DNA of 32,140 bases, taken from contig SLMS01000011.1 in assembly GCA_007133495.1 (NCBI GenBank), forward strand, positions 1 through 32,140, read 5' to 3'. Below are positions 16,298 to 23,935 of the stretch, piece after piece. The position numbers were made by a program, and so were the translations under genes. How positions within the stretch are numbered: the stretch's first letter is position 1; each line of letters starts with the position of its first letter. Below the pieces are notes generated by a model. That model searched no databases and was not told the DNA's origin. It saw only the letters and a program-made list of their open reading frames with translations. The stretch comes from Candidatus Sumerlaeota bacterium (GTDB lineage Bacteria > Sumerlaeota > Sumerlaeia > SLMS01).

Positions 16298-16307
16298 ATG
16301 GTATAGA
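16298..16307 (+). promoter_or_regulatory. Candidate extended -10 promoter for the dcw cluster
   Basis: TGGTATAGA is a TGn-TATAAT-like extended -10 in the most AT-rich part of the region. No good -35 is seen 17 bases upstream. The 10-mer GGTATAGACA here recurs exactly in the mraY-murD gap (25107-25116). Confidence 0.3.
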
Positions 16308-16351
16308 CATGCGCGCACCTCAGAAAAGAAACGAGGAGGTAAAAACCCTCC

Positions 16352-16380
16352 TTGACGCGGTTACGCGGGATTCGCACTTT
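16352..16380 (+). promoter_or_regulatory. Candidate promoter directly upstream of the MraZ repeats
   Basis: TTGACG (5/6 match) is followed after 17 bases by a weak CACTTT. The predicted start near 16387 would put the whole GTGG repeat array in the early transcribed region, as described for the E. coli mra promoter. A 6-bp inverted repeat AGGAGG/CCTCCT (16334-16352) abuts the -35. Confidence 0.4.
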
Positions 16381-16390
16381 CCGGCTATCA

Positions 16391-16430
16391 GGTGGTGGAA
16401 AGTGGTAAATCGGGTGGAACAGTGGTGAAT
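16391..16430 (+). promoter_or_regulatory. MraZ operator: four 10-base direct repeats
   Basis: The four consecutive 10-mers are GGTGGTGGAA, AGTGGTAAAT, CGGGTGGAAC and AGTGGTGAAT. The consensus AGTGGTGAAT is repeated in helical phase, ending 8 bases before the mraZ start. MraZ of E. coli is known to bind three GTGGG boxes separated by 5 bases (period 10) in front of its own gene. The same period, core and position make autoregulation likely here. The array also takes the place of a ribosome site, since no other one is visible. Confidence 0.8.
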
Positions 16431-16438
16431 CCGCACTC

Positions 16439-16939
16439 ATGACCGCACGGCTCACAGGCTCACATCCCCAAACGATGGACGACAAGTCCCGCCTGGCCGT
16501 CCCTGCCCGGTTGATCCCCGCTTTGCGCGAGCTGTCCGGCATCGAGGAGAAGGAGCAGATCGAGGTGGTGGTCACGGTAACGGCTCAGCAGCGCCTGGGC
16601 GTTTATCCCCGCCGCCTTTTCATGGAGATGATCGAGCGCCTGGAGCAGGCCGCCCACGACGACCAGGACGTGGCGGACCTGCGCATCACGCTTTTGAACA
16701 ATATGGACGAGCAGTGTCTAGACAAGCAGAATCGCTTCCGCGTCCCCGCCGCCTACGCCCACGCCTTCAAGCTTTCGGGCGAGGTGATCGTCCTCGGCAG
16801 TGGCGAGTTCCTCGAAGTGGTCAACAAGGAAGTCTGGCAGCGCCAGCTCGCCGAGCGGATGTCCGAGATGCCGAACAAACTGCGCGCAGCGAGCATGTAC
16901 ATCGGCCCCGGCAAAAACAAGGAGGCGCGAGAGAAATGA
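16439..16939 (+). CDS. mraZ: MraZ, transcriptional regulator of the dcw cluster
   Basis: 166 aa. There are two SpoVT/AbrB-like halves, each with the family core: DDKSRLAVPARLIPAL near residue 14 and LDKQNRFRVPAAYAHAF near residue 93. The latter is followed by EVIVLGSGEFLEVVNKEVW, equivalent to the usual vvG..d.fEiW....W. MraZ forms ring oligomers and binds repeated GTGG-type boxes; such an array lies directly upstream. The length is slightly above the usual 140-155 because of a short basic C-tail (PGKNKEAREK). It is the first gene of the cluster, 30 bases before rsmH. Confidence 0.95.
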   Translation: MTARLTGSHPQTMDDKSRLAVPARLIPALRELSGIEEKEQIEVVVTVTAQQRLGVYPRRLFMEMIERLEQAAHDDQDVADLRITLLNNMDEQCLDKQNRFRVPAAYAHAFKLSGEVIVLGSGEFLEVVNKEVWQRQLAERMSEMPNKLRAASMYIGPGKNKEAREK

Positions 16940-16969
16940 CGGCCGCAACGCGCTTCCGCGGAGGGTACC

Positions 16970-17941
16970 GTGCATGAGCCGGTCATGCTTCGTGAAGTCC
17001 TCGACGTTCTCTCCCCTGCCGCAGGGTCGCTGCAGGTGGACGGGACCGTTGGCGGAGGCGGCCATGCAGTGGAACTGGCAAGGCACACCGGCAGCACCGG
17101 CCACCTTGTGGCCATGGACCGCGACCCCGAGATGCTCGAACGGGCGCGCCAAAGATTGATCGAAGAGCTGGAAGGAACGGATAGACCGAAGATGACCTTC
17201 GCCGCACAGACATACGAGGAGCTGCCGGCCGTCCTCCGCGAACAGGCGGAAGACCGGCGCGCCGATGGTGTCCTCCTCGATCTCGGCGTGAACTCCCTGC
17301 AGCTCGACGACCCCGGGCGCGGCTTCTCCTTCACGCGCGAAGGGCCGCTCGACGCACGCTTCGACCGCACCGCCCCCGGGCCCACCGCCGCCGACCTGCT
17401 CAACACCGCGCCCGAGAAGGAAATCGAACGTTGGCTGCGCGAGTACGGGGACGAGCGCCATGCCCGCCGCATCGCGCGCGCCATCGGCCGGCGCCGCGCC
17501 GAAACGCCGCTCCGCACCACGACGGAACTCGCGGACCTGGTGCGCCGTTGCTATCCACCGGCCCACCGCCACGGCCGCACCGCTCCCGCCACCCGCACCT
17601 TCCAGGCGCTCCGTATAGCCACCAACGACGAACTCGGCACCGCCGCCCGCGGAGTCCGCGCATGCCTTGAGGCGCTCGCGCCGGGCGGCGTGCTCGCCGT
17701 GCTCACCTTCCATTCCGGCGAGGACCGCATCGTCAAGCGCCTCTTCCGCGATGCGTCCACCCCGCCGGAGGACCCGGACAATCCGTACTCGGTGCGCTCG
17801 GAGGTGGAGCCGGACTTCGAGCTGGCGGTGCGCAAGCCGCTGGCCTGCTCGCCCGCCGAGGCAGAGCGCAACCCGCGCGCCCGCAGCGCACGCCTGCGGG
17901 CCATACGCCGCAGGAAGGAGGCCCCCGGCGATGAACGGTGA
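16970..17941 (+). CDS. rsmH: 16S rRNA (cytosine1402-N4)-methyltransferase RsmH (MraW)
   Basis: 323 aa. GTG start with GGAGGG four bases upstream. The N-terminus is HEPVMLREVLDVLSP. The SAM-binding loop is DGTVGGGGHA, followed by AMDRDPEML. The family signature is DGVLLDLGVNSLQLDDPGRG then FSF, where NS replaces the usual SS and LDARFD replaces LDMRMD. PATRTFQALRIATNDELG and VLTFHSGEDRIVKRLF complete the match. The enzyme methylates N4 of C1402 in the 30S P site and is almost always the second gene of the dcw cluster. Its end overlaps ftsL by 11 bases. Confidence 0.97.
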   Translation: MHEPVMLREVLDVLSPAAGSLQVDGTVGGGGHAVELARHTGSTGHLVAMDRDPEMLERARQRLIEELEGTDRPKMTFAAQTYEELPAVLREQAEDRRADGVLLDLGVNSLQLDDPGRGFSFTREGPLDARFDRTAPGPTAADLLNTAPEKEIERWLREYGDERHARRIARAIGRRRAETPLRTTTELADLVRRCYPPAHRHGRTAPATRTFQALRIATNDELGTAARGVRACLEALAPGGVLAVLTFHSGEDRIVKRLFRDASTPPEDPDNPYSVRSEVEPDFELAVRKPLACSPAEAERNPRARSARLRAIRRRKEAPGDER

Positions 17942-18374
17942 ACCCCTCGTCGGCGGTCAGGCCGCTGCCAGGCGCGCTTCGCGCCGCACGCGCCGCCCTG
18001 CACGGGCCGAGGTCATCCCTCCGCGGGTTGGCTGGAGGTTCCTCGGTGTCATGGTCCTGCTCGGAACGCTCGTCGGAGGCGCCGGAGTCTGGCGCGTACA
18101 GACAGTCTTCGAGACCCGCGGCCTTCAGATCGAAACCCGCCGGGTTCAGGAAATCGGCGAGCAACGCCGCGACCGCACCAGGGTCCTTGAAGGGCGCGTC
18201 TCCCACCTCCAGCAGAGCGAAATCCTTCAGGAAGCCGCCGCACGGGAACTCGGCATGAGCCTGCCCGAGCCGGTGGAAATGGAGACGCTCATCGTGGCGT
18301 CCGAAGCCAGAGAACGCTGGCGGCGTGCGGGCGAGGAATCCCCCGCGCCGGCAGCAGACGGAGAGGAGGACTGA
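17931..18374 (+). CDS. ftsL: FtsL-like cell division protein
   Basis: 147 aa. ATG 17931 has GGAGG 10 bases upstream, inside the end of rsmH; the track shows it only as the tail of a longer frame. The topology is a short, very basic cytoplasmic tail (about 35 residues), one TM (WRFLGVMVLLGTLVGGAGVW), a coiled-coil-like periplasmic segment (ETRRVQEIGEQRRDRTRVLE and onward to AAARELGM), then an acidic tail. Sequence conservation in FtsL is minimal, so the call rests on size, topology, coiled coil and position between rsmH and ftsI. FtsL pairs with FtsB and helps activate FtsWI at the septum. A septum-formation initiator of FtsB type would look similar, but the position favours FtsL. Confidence 0.85.
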   Translation: MNGEPLVGGQAAARRASRRTRRPARAEVIPPRVGWRFLGVMVLLGTLVGGAGVWRVQTVFETRGLQIETRRVQEIGEQRRDRTRVLEGRVSHLQQSEILQEAAARELGMSLPEPVEMETLIVASEARERWRRAGEESPAPAADGEED

Positions 18375-18409
18375 TTCAGCACAGGCAGGGAGCCAGCAAG
18401 GTGCTCCCT

Positions 18410-18752
18410 CCGGCGTGGCAAGGCCAGGGATGTCCGGCGTTGCACGGAAACAATCGGCGTGGGCGCGGACCGGGCTCCAGTTCACGAGGTACGTTCCCGC
18501 TCCGGGTTGGCAGTTGAGGCCGTAGCGAAAGCGGACAGCGTATCTCCGCCTGTTCCTGTTCCCGTTGTTCTGTTCCCGCGAACTGTTCCCGTCGCCGCTC
18601 TCGTTGTTCCGTTCCCGTTGGGCGACTGTTGTCCGTTCTCCGGTCCCGTCTCCTTTGGCCGATTTTTCCAGCAGCGCAGCGAAGGTAGAAGTTAGTGCTT
18701 GCCGGCTCCGACTTTTGCCCCTCGCTCAGGCTCCCTGGCCTTACCACGCCGG
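18410..18752. repeat. Long-range inverted repeat (20/21 match) in the ftsL-ftsI gap
   Basis: The arm CCGGCGTGGCAAGGCCAGGG (18410-18430, one more base) is the reverse complement of 18732-18752 with one mismatch, and the arms are separated by 301 bases. An alternative upstream arm, CAGGGAGCC (18386-18394), pairs perfectly with 18729-18737, overlapping the same downstream partner. It could be a small inverted-repeat-bounded element or a switchable RNA structure. Confidence 0.6.
18552..18620 (+). repeat. Degenerate GTTCCCGTT-type tandem repeat
   Basis: GTTCC and GTTCCCG(T) units recur with short spacers, for example at 18552, 18557, 18572, 18584 and 18612. The 27 bases at 18552-18578 match 25179-25205 in the mraY-murD gap at 23 of 27 positions. 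Confidence 0.55.
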
Positions 18753-18881
18753 TACTATCCCCCCTCGCGGCGAAACGTGCACCGGGTTGAACAATGCCAG
18801 TGGGGGACCTGCGCGGCAGGCGGGCAGTTCGGCCAGTAGGCCCAACCCCGTCAAGAAGGAATTATCAGGTGCGCGAACCTA

Positions 18882-18897
18882 CGGGGCACACGCCCCG
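18882..18897 (+). promoter_or_regulatory. GC hairpin in the ftsI leader
   Basis: CGGGGC-ACAC-GCCCCG is a perfect 6-bp stem with a 4-base loop, ending 27 bases before the ftsI GTG. No T-run follows, so it is not an intrinsic terminator. It may shape the leader RNA. Confidence 0.4.
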
Positions 18898-18924
18898 CAG
18901 ACCAGCCGAGGAGCCACCAGGGCC

Positions 18925-20946
18925 GTGACCTTGAGAAAGCCCCACCGCCTGCGCGTCGTCCTGCTGGGCCTGCTGTTCGCAGGGCTTTCCCTCGCCGTGG
19001 GAGCCCGCCTCTACACCCTCCAGTACGCCCACCACGACCATTACCGCGACCGCGCAGAGCGCATGCAGAACCGCCGCGTCGTGATCCAGCCCGAACGCGG
19101 CGACATCCTCGACCGCACCGGCCGGCCCCTCGCCCAGAGCACCGGCCGCGTCACTGTGTCTATAAACGCCCGCGTCCTCGCCTCCCGCCTTGGCGAACGC
19201 GAGATGGAACTGCTCGCCGGGCAGGTGGCCGAGCTGACCGGCGAGCGCCCCGCCGTCCTCCTCGACCGCCTCCGCAGCGAACGCGTCACCGCCCTCATCC
19301 GCCGCCAGCGCCCCGTCACGGCACAGCGCGTGGCCGACCTCCTCGCCGAAGTAAACCCAACCGGCGAGGGCTACTGGCTCGACCGCGAATCCATCCGTCT
19401 ATACCCCCGCCACCTTGCCGCACCGGTCATCGGCTTCTGCTCCCGCGACGCCGACGGCGACAATATCGGCCTGGCCGGCATCGAGCTCCAATACAACGAA
19501 GAACTGAACGGCAACCGAGTCGAGAGCCGCGCCTCGCACTCCGGCAGGAGAGCGGTCCTCGAGCCCTGGACCACGCAGGACCTGCTCGCCGCCCGCGGCA
19601 ACACCCTCGTCCTTACCCTCGACGCCAACGTGCAGGAAAGCGTCGAGCGCATCCTTGGCGAGACCGTCCGCGAGCACAACGCCCACGGCGGCGGCGCCAT
19701 CGTCATGAACCCGCAGACCGGCGCCGTCCTGGCCATGGCCAGCTATCCCTCCTTCGACAACAACCGCTTCGCCACCGAACCCGCGCTCAACCGCCGTAAC
19801 CGCGTGCTCACCGACCCCCTCGAAACGGGCTCGGTCGCCAAGCTCTTCACCGCCGCCATGCTGATCGACAACGGCATCGTCACCCCGGAGACGCTCATCG
19901 ACTGCGAGGGCGGCTACGCCGTGGTGGACGGCCGGCGGCTGCGCGACGCGCCCGGCCACACGCTCTACCTCGCCTCCTTCCGCGAAGTGATGCGCTGGTC
20001 CTCCAACGTCGGCATCGTGAAGGCCGCCATGCCGATGGAAAACGAGGAGTGGCACCAGGCGCTGCGGGACTACGGTTTCGGCGCGCCCACCGGCGTCGAT
20101 CTCCCCGGCGAGGGCGCCGGCATCCTCTATCCCCCCCGCCGCTGGACGCGCCTGAGCCGTACCTCCCTCCCCATGGGCTACGAGATCGCCATGACGCCCA
20201 TGCAAATCGCCGCGGGCCTCTCCGCCCTCGTCAACGGCGGCGTCTATCACAAGCCCTACCTTGTCGAGGAAATCCGCGACCCCGAAGGCAACACCATCCA
20301 CCGCAACGAACCCGAAGCACTCCGCCGGGTCATCCGCCCCACCACCAGCGCCATCATGCGCGACCTGATGGAGGACGTCGTCGCCCATGGCACCGGCAAG
20401 CCCGCCCAGGTGAAGGGCTACCGCGTCGGCGGCAAGACCGGCACCACCCGCAAGAGCAACATCTTCGACCGCCGAGAATACATCGCCTCCTTTGCCGGTG
20501 TCTTTCCCACCCGCCAGCCCCAGGCAGTCATCTATCTTTATATCGATGCCCCGCAGGGCGAATACTACGCCTCGCGCGTCGCCGCCCCCGCCTTCCGCGA
20601 GATCGTCCGCACTGTGGCCCTCCACCTCGGCATTCCGCCATCGGAACAATCGGTGGCCATGATTCCCGACCGGGTCGCCGAACCGGGCGCCGGGCGCCCC
20701 GCCTCCGCCGGACCCCGCACCTCACCCGGACGCATGCCCGACCTCTCCGGCCTGACCATGGGCGAGGCGCGCGAGCTGCTCCCCTCCGGCGCCGGCGATG
20801 TCCGCTTCCTCGGCTCCGGTCTCGTCACGGACCAGTACCCGCCCGCGGGTGAGCTCATCAGCCGGGAGACCGAACTCGTCGTCCATTTCTCCCGCCCGGA
20901 GCAGCGCAGGACAGAACTGGCAGAAACAGAGACTGGAGAGAATTGA
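18925..20946 (+). CDS. ftsI: FtsI / PBP3-type septal transpeptidase with C-terminal PASTA domain
   Basis: 673 aa from GTG 18925, with GAGGAG 11 bases upstream; the track's longer start lies in the non-coding gap. The order is: a basic tail; one TM (LRVVLLGLLFAGLSLAVGARL); the PBP dimerisation domain starting ERGDILDRTGRPLAQST; the transpeptidase domain; and a single PASTA domain (MPDLSGLTMGEARELLP to ETELVVHFS, about residues 604-660). Catalytic motifs are S303-V-A-K306 (ETGSVAKLFT), S359-S-N361 and K504-T-G506. SVAK is less usual than the common STFK, but keeps Ser and Lys. It cross-links septal peptidoglycan with FtsW. PASTA domains are common in Gram-positive and some deep lineages and absent from E. 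coli FtsI. Its stop shares one base with the murE ATG. Confidence 0.96.
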   Translation: MTLRKPHRLRVVLLGLLFAGLSLAVGARLYTLQYAHHDHYRDRAERMQNRRVVIQPERGDILDRTGRPLAQSTGRVTVSINARVLASRLGEREMELLAGQVAELTGERPAVLLDRLRSERVTALIRRQRPVTAQRVADLLAEVNPTGEGYWLDRESIRLYPRHLAAPVIGFCSRDADGDNIGLAGIELQYNEELNGNRVESRASHSGRRAVLEPWTTQDLLAARGNTLVLTLDANVQESVERILGETVREHNAHGGGAIVMNPQTGAVLAMASYPSFDNNRFATEPALNRRNRVLTDPLETGSVAKLFTAAMLIDNGIVTPETLIDCEGGYAVVDGRRLRDAPGHTLYLASFREVMRWSSNVGIVKAAMPMENEEWHQALRDYGFGAPTGVDLPGEGAGILYPPRRWTRLSRTSLPMGYEIAMTPMQIAAGLSALVNGGVYHKPYLVEEIRDPEGNTIHRNEPEALRRVIRPTTSAIMRDLMEDVVAHGTGKPAQVKGYRVGGKTGTTRKSNIFDRREYIASFAGVFPTRQPQAVIYLYIDAPQGEYYASRVAAPAFREIVRTVALHLGIPPSEQSVAMIPDRVAEPGAGRPASAGPRTSPGRMPDLSGLTMGEARELLPSGAGDVRFLGSGLVTDQYPPAGELISRETELVVHFSRPEQRRTELAETETGEN

Positions 20947-22499
20947 TGATCCGCCGCCCCGTGGCCCTGACCGAATTGATAGACAGCGCCCGCCTCCCTG
21001 CCGTCGATATCTTCGGCAACCCCTCGGTAATGATCACCGGCATCGCCACGCACGCCCAGCGCACGGGGCGCAACGAGCTGTTTGTCGCCATCAGCGGCAC
21101 GCGGATAGACAGCCACATGATGATCGGCGAGGCCATCGAGGCCGGTGCCGCGGCCGTCCTCGTGGAACAGGATGTCCCGCCGCATCCCGGCGTCACGGTT
21201 GTCCGCGTACCGGACACGCGGATGGCGCTCGGGCCGCTCGCCCAGGCCTTCCACGGCCACCCCACCCGCGCCATGCGCGTCTGCGGCGTCACCGGCACAA
21301 ACGGCAAAACCACCGTCGCCCACCTGATCCATCACGTCCTCGCCCTGGCCGGCGCCAGGGCCGGAGTGATCGGCACGCTCGGCGCCAGCTTCGCCGGCCA
21401 GTACGTCTCCACCATCACGACGACACCCGGCGCCCTCGAACTGGCCGAAATACTTGCCTACATGGAAATGCAGAACGTCGATACCGTGGTCATGGAGTGC
21501 AGCAGCCACGGCATCCATCAGGGCCGCATCAACGGCATCCCACTGCGTAGCGGCGCCCTGATCGGAACGAGCCAGGACCACCTCGACTACCACGGAACCT
21601 GGGACAACTACATCGCCGCGAAGAAGAGCCTCTTCTTCGACCATGTCGCCCCCACCCCCGGATCCACCGCCTGCTTCAACCTCGACGATACCGTGGGCGA
21701 GGAACTCTCCCGCACCTACCTCGCGGACTGGATGGGCTTCACCCGCGAGAAGGACATCCCCGCCGCAATCCGCGCCGGCAACGTCCGTCTCTCGGTAAAC
21801 GGAACGGCGTTCGACCTCGAAATCGAAGGGGCGCGCCACCGCGTGTGCAGCCCGCTGGTGGGTGCCTTCAACGTCACCAACATGCTCACCGCGGCTGCCT
21901 GCTGCCACAGCCTGGGCGTGGAGCCGGGAACGATCGCCGCCGCCCTGGGTGACGCGCCGGCCGTCCCCGGCCGCTTCGAGGTGGTGGACCAGGGCCAGCC
22001 CTTCACCGCCGTGGTGGACTACGCCCACACGCCCGACGCGCTGGAGCGGCTCCTGCGCACCGCCCGCCGGCTCTGCGCCGGCCGGCTCATCGTCGTCTTC
22101 GGCTGCGGAGGCGACCGCGACCGCAGCAAACGCCCCATCATGGGCAAGGCCGCAGGTGATTATGCCGATTTCGCCATCGTCACCAACGACAACCCCCGCA
22201 ACGAGGACCCCGCCCAGATCGCCCGCCAGGTCGTCGAGGGCATCCTCCGCAGCGCCCTCAAGTCCAACCGCTACCACGTGGTTCTCGACCGCCGGCAGGC
22301 CATCGAACAGGCGGTCCACCTCGCCTGCCCGGGCGACGTGGTCATCGTCGCCGGCAAGGGACACGAGGACTACCAGGACGTCGGCTCCACCCGCCTGCCG
22401 TTCGACGACCGCGCGGCTCTGCGCACTGCACTCAAGGAATTGGCCGGGTCCGTACAGCCCGCCAGCACGATAGACCCCATGACGGAGCGGCTCGCATGA
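20946..22499 (+). CDS. murE: UDP-MurNAc-L-Ala-D-Glu:meso-DAP ligase MurE
   Basis: 517 aa from ATG 20946, preceded by GGAG; the track uses the TTG one codon earlier. The ATP-binding loop is TGTNGKT (116-122). Other Mur ligase marks are TITTTPGALE, ECSSHGIHQGR, SQDHLDYHGTWDNYIAAKK (carbamylated Lys region), VVDYAHTPDALE and FGCGGDRDRSKRP. The substrate signature is D415-N-P-R418 (TNDNPRNEDP), which in known enzymes selects meso-diaminopimelate rather than lysine, so the wall is predicted to be DAP type. The end reads GKGHEDYQ. It overlaps ftsI by one base and murF by four. Confidence 0.97.
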   Translation: MIRRPVALTELIDSARLPAVDIFGNPSVMITGIATHAQRTGRNELFVAISGTRIDSHMMIGEAIEAGAAAVLVEQDVPPHPGVTVVRVPDTRMALGPLAQAFHGHPTRAMRVCGVTGTNGKTTVAHLIHHVLALAGARAGVIGTLGASFAGQYVSTITTTPGALELAEILAYMEMQNVDTVVMECSSHGIHQGRINGIPLRSGALIGTSQDHLDYHGTWDNYIAAKKSLFFDHVAPTPGSTACFNLDDTVGEELSRTYLADWMGFTREKDIPAAIRAGNVRLSVNGTAFDLEIEGARHRVCSPLVGAFNVTNMLTAAACCHSLGVEPGTIAAALGDAPAVPGRFEVVDQGQPFTAVVDYAHTPDALERLLRTARRLCAGRLIVVFGCGGDRDRSKRPIMGKAAGDYADFAIVTNDNPRNEDPAQIARQVVEGILRSALKSNRYHVVLDRRQAIEQAVHLACPGDVVIVAGKGHEDYQDVGSTRLPFDDRAALRTALKELAGSVQPASTIDPMTERLA

Positions 22500-23929
22500 A
22501 CCTGACAGTTGGCGAACTCTGCGAGGCGGCCGGCGGCCGGCTCCTGAAGGGCAACCCCGATGACAACGCGGGCAAGCTCTCCACCGACACCCGCATCCTC
22601 CGCCCGGGAGAAGTCTTCGTGGCGCTCTGCGGGCCGAACTTCCGCGGCGACCAATTCCTCGGCGACGCCGTCCGCAAGGGCGTCCAGGGCGTCGTCAGCG
22701 GCCTCGACGCCCCCCCGCCAGACTTCCCCGAGGACCGCTTCTTCCTCTCCGTGCCGGACACCACCCGCGCCCTTGGCGACATCGCCCGCGAGTGGCGCCG
22801 CATCGTGGACCCCACCGTCGTCGCCGTCACCGGCTCCGCCGGAAAAACAACCACCAAGGATATGCTCGCCTTCATCTGCCGCGGCGAGGTCCAAATGCTC
22901 GCCACCGAAGGCAACCTCAACAACCTCGTCGGCCTGCCGCTCACCCTCCTGCGCCTCAAGGAGGAGCACGAACTCGCCATCATCGAGACCGGGATGAGCT
23001 ACCCCGACGAGCTGACCCGCCTCACCGAAATCTGCATCCCCGACGCCGCAGTCCTCACCAACATCGGCAACGCCCACATCGGCAACTTCGGCGGCCTCGA
23101 ACAGTTGATCCGCGGCGAGGCGGAAATCTTCGAGGCCATGCCCCGCGAAGGCACCGCCATCATTAACGCAGACTGTCCCCACGCCACCATCATGACCGAG
23201 GCGTGCGAGCTTCCCAATATGGTCATCAGCTACGGCCAGGACGACCGGGCCGACGTGCGCGCCTCCAACGTCCGCCTCGCCAAGCCATGGGGGTACGAAT
23301 TCGACCTGCACGTGCTGGACGAGGTGCATCCTGTCCACCTGAAGATGTACGGCCGCTTCCAGGTGTCGAATGCACTCGCCGCAGCCGCGGCCGCAGCCAC
23401 CATCGGCATCTCCCCCGCCCGCATCGCCGAAAAACTGGCCGAGTTCAACGCACCCGCCATGCGCGCCCAGGTCGAATGGTTCGACGGTGTGCTCATCGTC
23501 AGCGACTGCTACAACGCCTCGCCCGACGCGGTCATCCGCAGCATCTGGTCGCTCACCGACATCGACGGGCTCCGCTCGCGCATCGCCGTCCTCGGCGACA
23601 TGAAGGAACTCGGCGAGCACGACGAGAAGTACCACCGCCTGATCGGCGCCACCGTCGCCGAGGCAAGGCTGGACGTGCTCTGCACCATCGGGGAGAGCGC
23701 GCGCCTTGTCTGCGACGAGGCCGAACGCCGCGGCATCGCAGCCCGCCATTTCGAATGCCCCGAAGAACTCGCCGAATACCTGCACAAGCGCCTGCGCTCG
23801 CGCGACGGGCTGATGATCAAGGGCTCGCGCGTCCTGCGCCTCGAAAACGTCCTGCGCCGTTTCAAGGAAATCCGCTCCGCGGTGCGCGAGGGCGGTGCAA
23901 CGCCCGCCACGGCCAAGGGGGACAGATGA
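22496..23929 (+). CDS. murF: UDP-MurNAc-tripeptide:D-Ala-D-Ala ligase MurF
   Basis: 477 aa; ATG overlaps the murE TGA (ATGA). The N-terminal uridine-binding domain has STDTRILRPGEVFVALCG. The ATP loop is VTGSAGKTTTKDMLA. NLNNLVGLPLTLL, ETGMSYPDELTRLTEI and NIGNAHIGNFGG are the MurF-typical versions of the Mur ligase motifs. The C-terminal domain has DCYNASPDAVIRSIW and VLGDMKELGEHDEKYHR. It adds D-Ala-D-Ala to complete UDP-MurNAc-pentapeptide in the cytoplasm. Six bases separate its stop from the mraY start. Confidence 0.97.
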   Translation: MNLTVGELCEAAGGRLLKGNPDDNAGKLSTDTRILRPGEVFVALCGPNFRGDQFLGDAVRKGVQGVVSGLDAPPPDFPEDRFFLSVPDTTRALGDIAREWRRIVDPTVVAVTGSAGKTTTKDMLAFICRGEVQMLATEGNLNNLVGLPLTLLRLKEEHELAIIETGMSYPDELTRLTEICIPDAAVLTNIGNAHIGNFGGLEQLIRGEAEIFEAMPREGTAIINADCPHATIMTEACELPNMVISYGQDDRADVRASNVRLAKPWGYEFDLHVLDEVHPVHLKMYGRFQVSNALAAAAAAATIGISPARIAEKLAEFNAPAMRAQVEWFDGVLIVSDCYNASPDAVIRSIWSLTDIDGLRSRIAVLGDMKELGEHDEKYHRLIGATVAEARLDVLCTIGESARLVCDEAERRGIAARHFECPEELAEYLHKRLRSRDGLMIKGSRVLRLENVLRRFKEIRSAVREGGATPATAKGDR

Positions 23930-23935
23930 GCAAGC

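Larger units (their letters stand above)
18375..18924 (+). other. 550-base non-coding gap between ftsL and ftsI
   Basis: The ftsI frame is open from 18565, but translation of 18565-18924 gives a low-complexity, Ser/Pro/Arg-rich sequence with no family features, so I read the gap as non-coding. It contains a 21-base long-range inverted repeat, a second 9-base arm pairing with the same partner, a degenerate GTTCCCGTT-type tandem repeat (18552-18620), and a hairpin 28 bases before the ftsI start. Such a gap is unusual in an otherwise overlapping cluster. Confidence 0.65.

Noticed and set aside
18565-18924. N-terminal 120-residue extension of FtsI
   Set aside because: It is Ser/Pro/Arg-rich low complexity across a repeat-bearing gap; a GTG with GAGGAG at 18925 gives a normal FtsI N-terminus.
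20565-22364. 599-aa minus-strand ORF (and 25298-27454, 718 aa; 30030-31487, 485 aa)
   Set aside because: These are antisense frames of murE, murD-ftsW and murB. The sense products are unmistakable, and long antisense frames are expected at this GC3.
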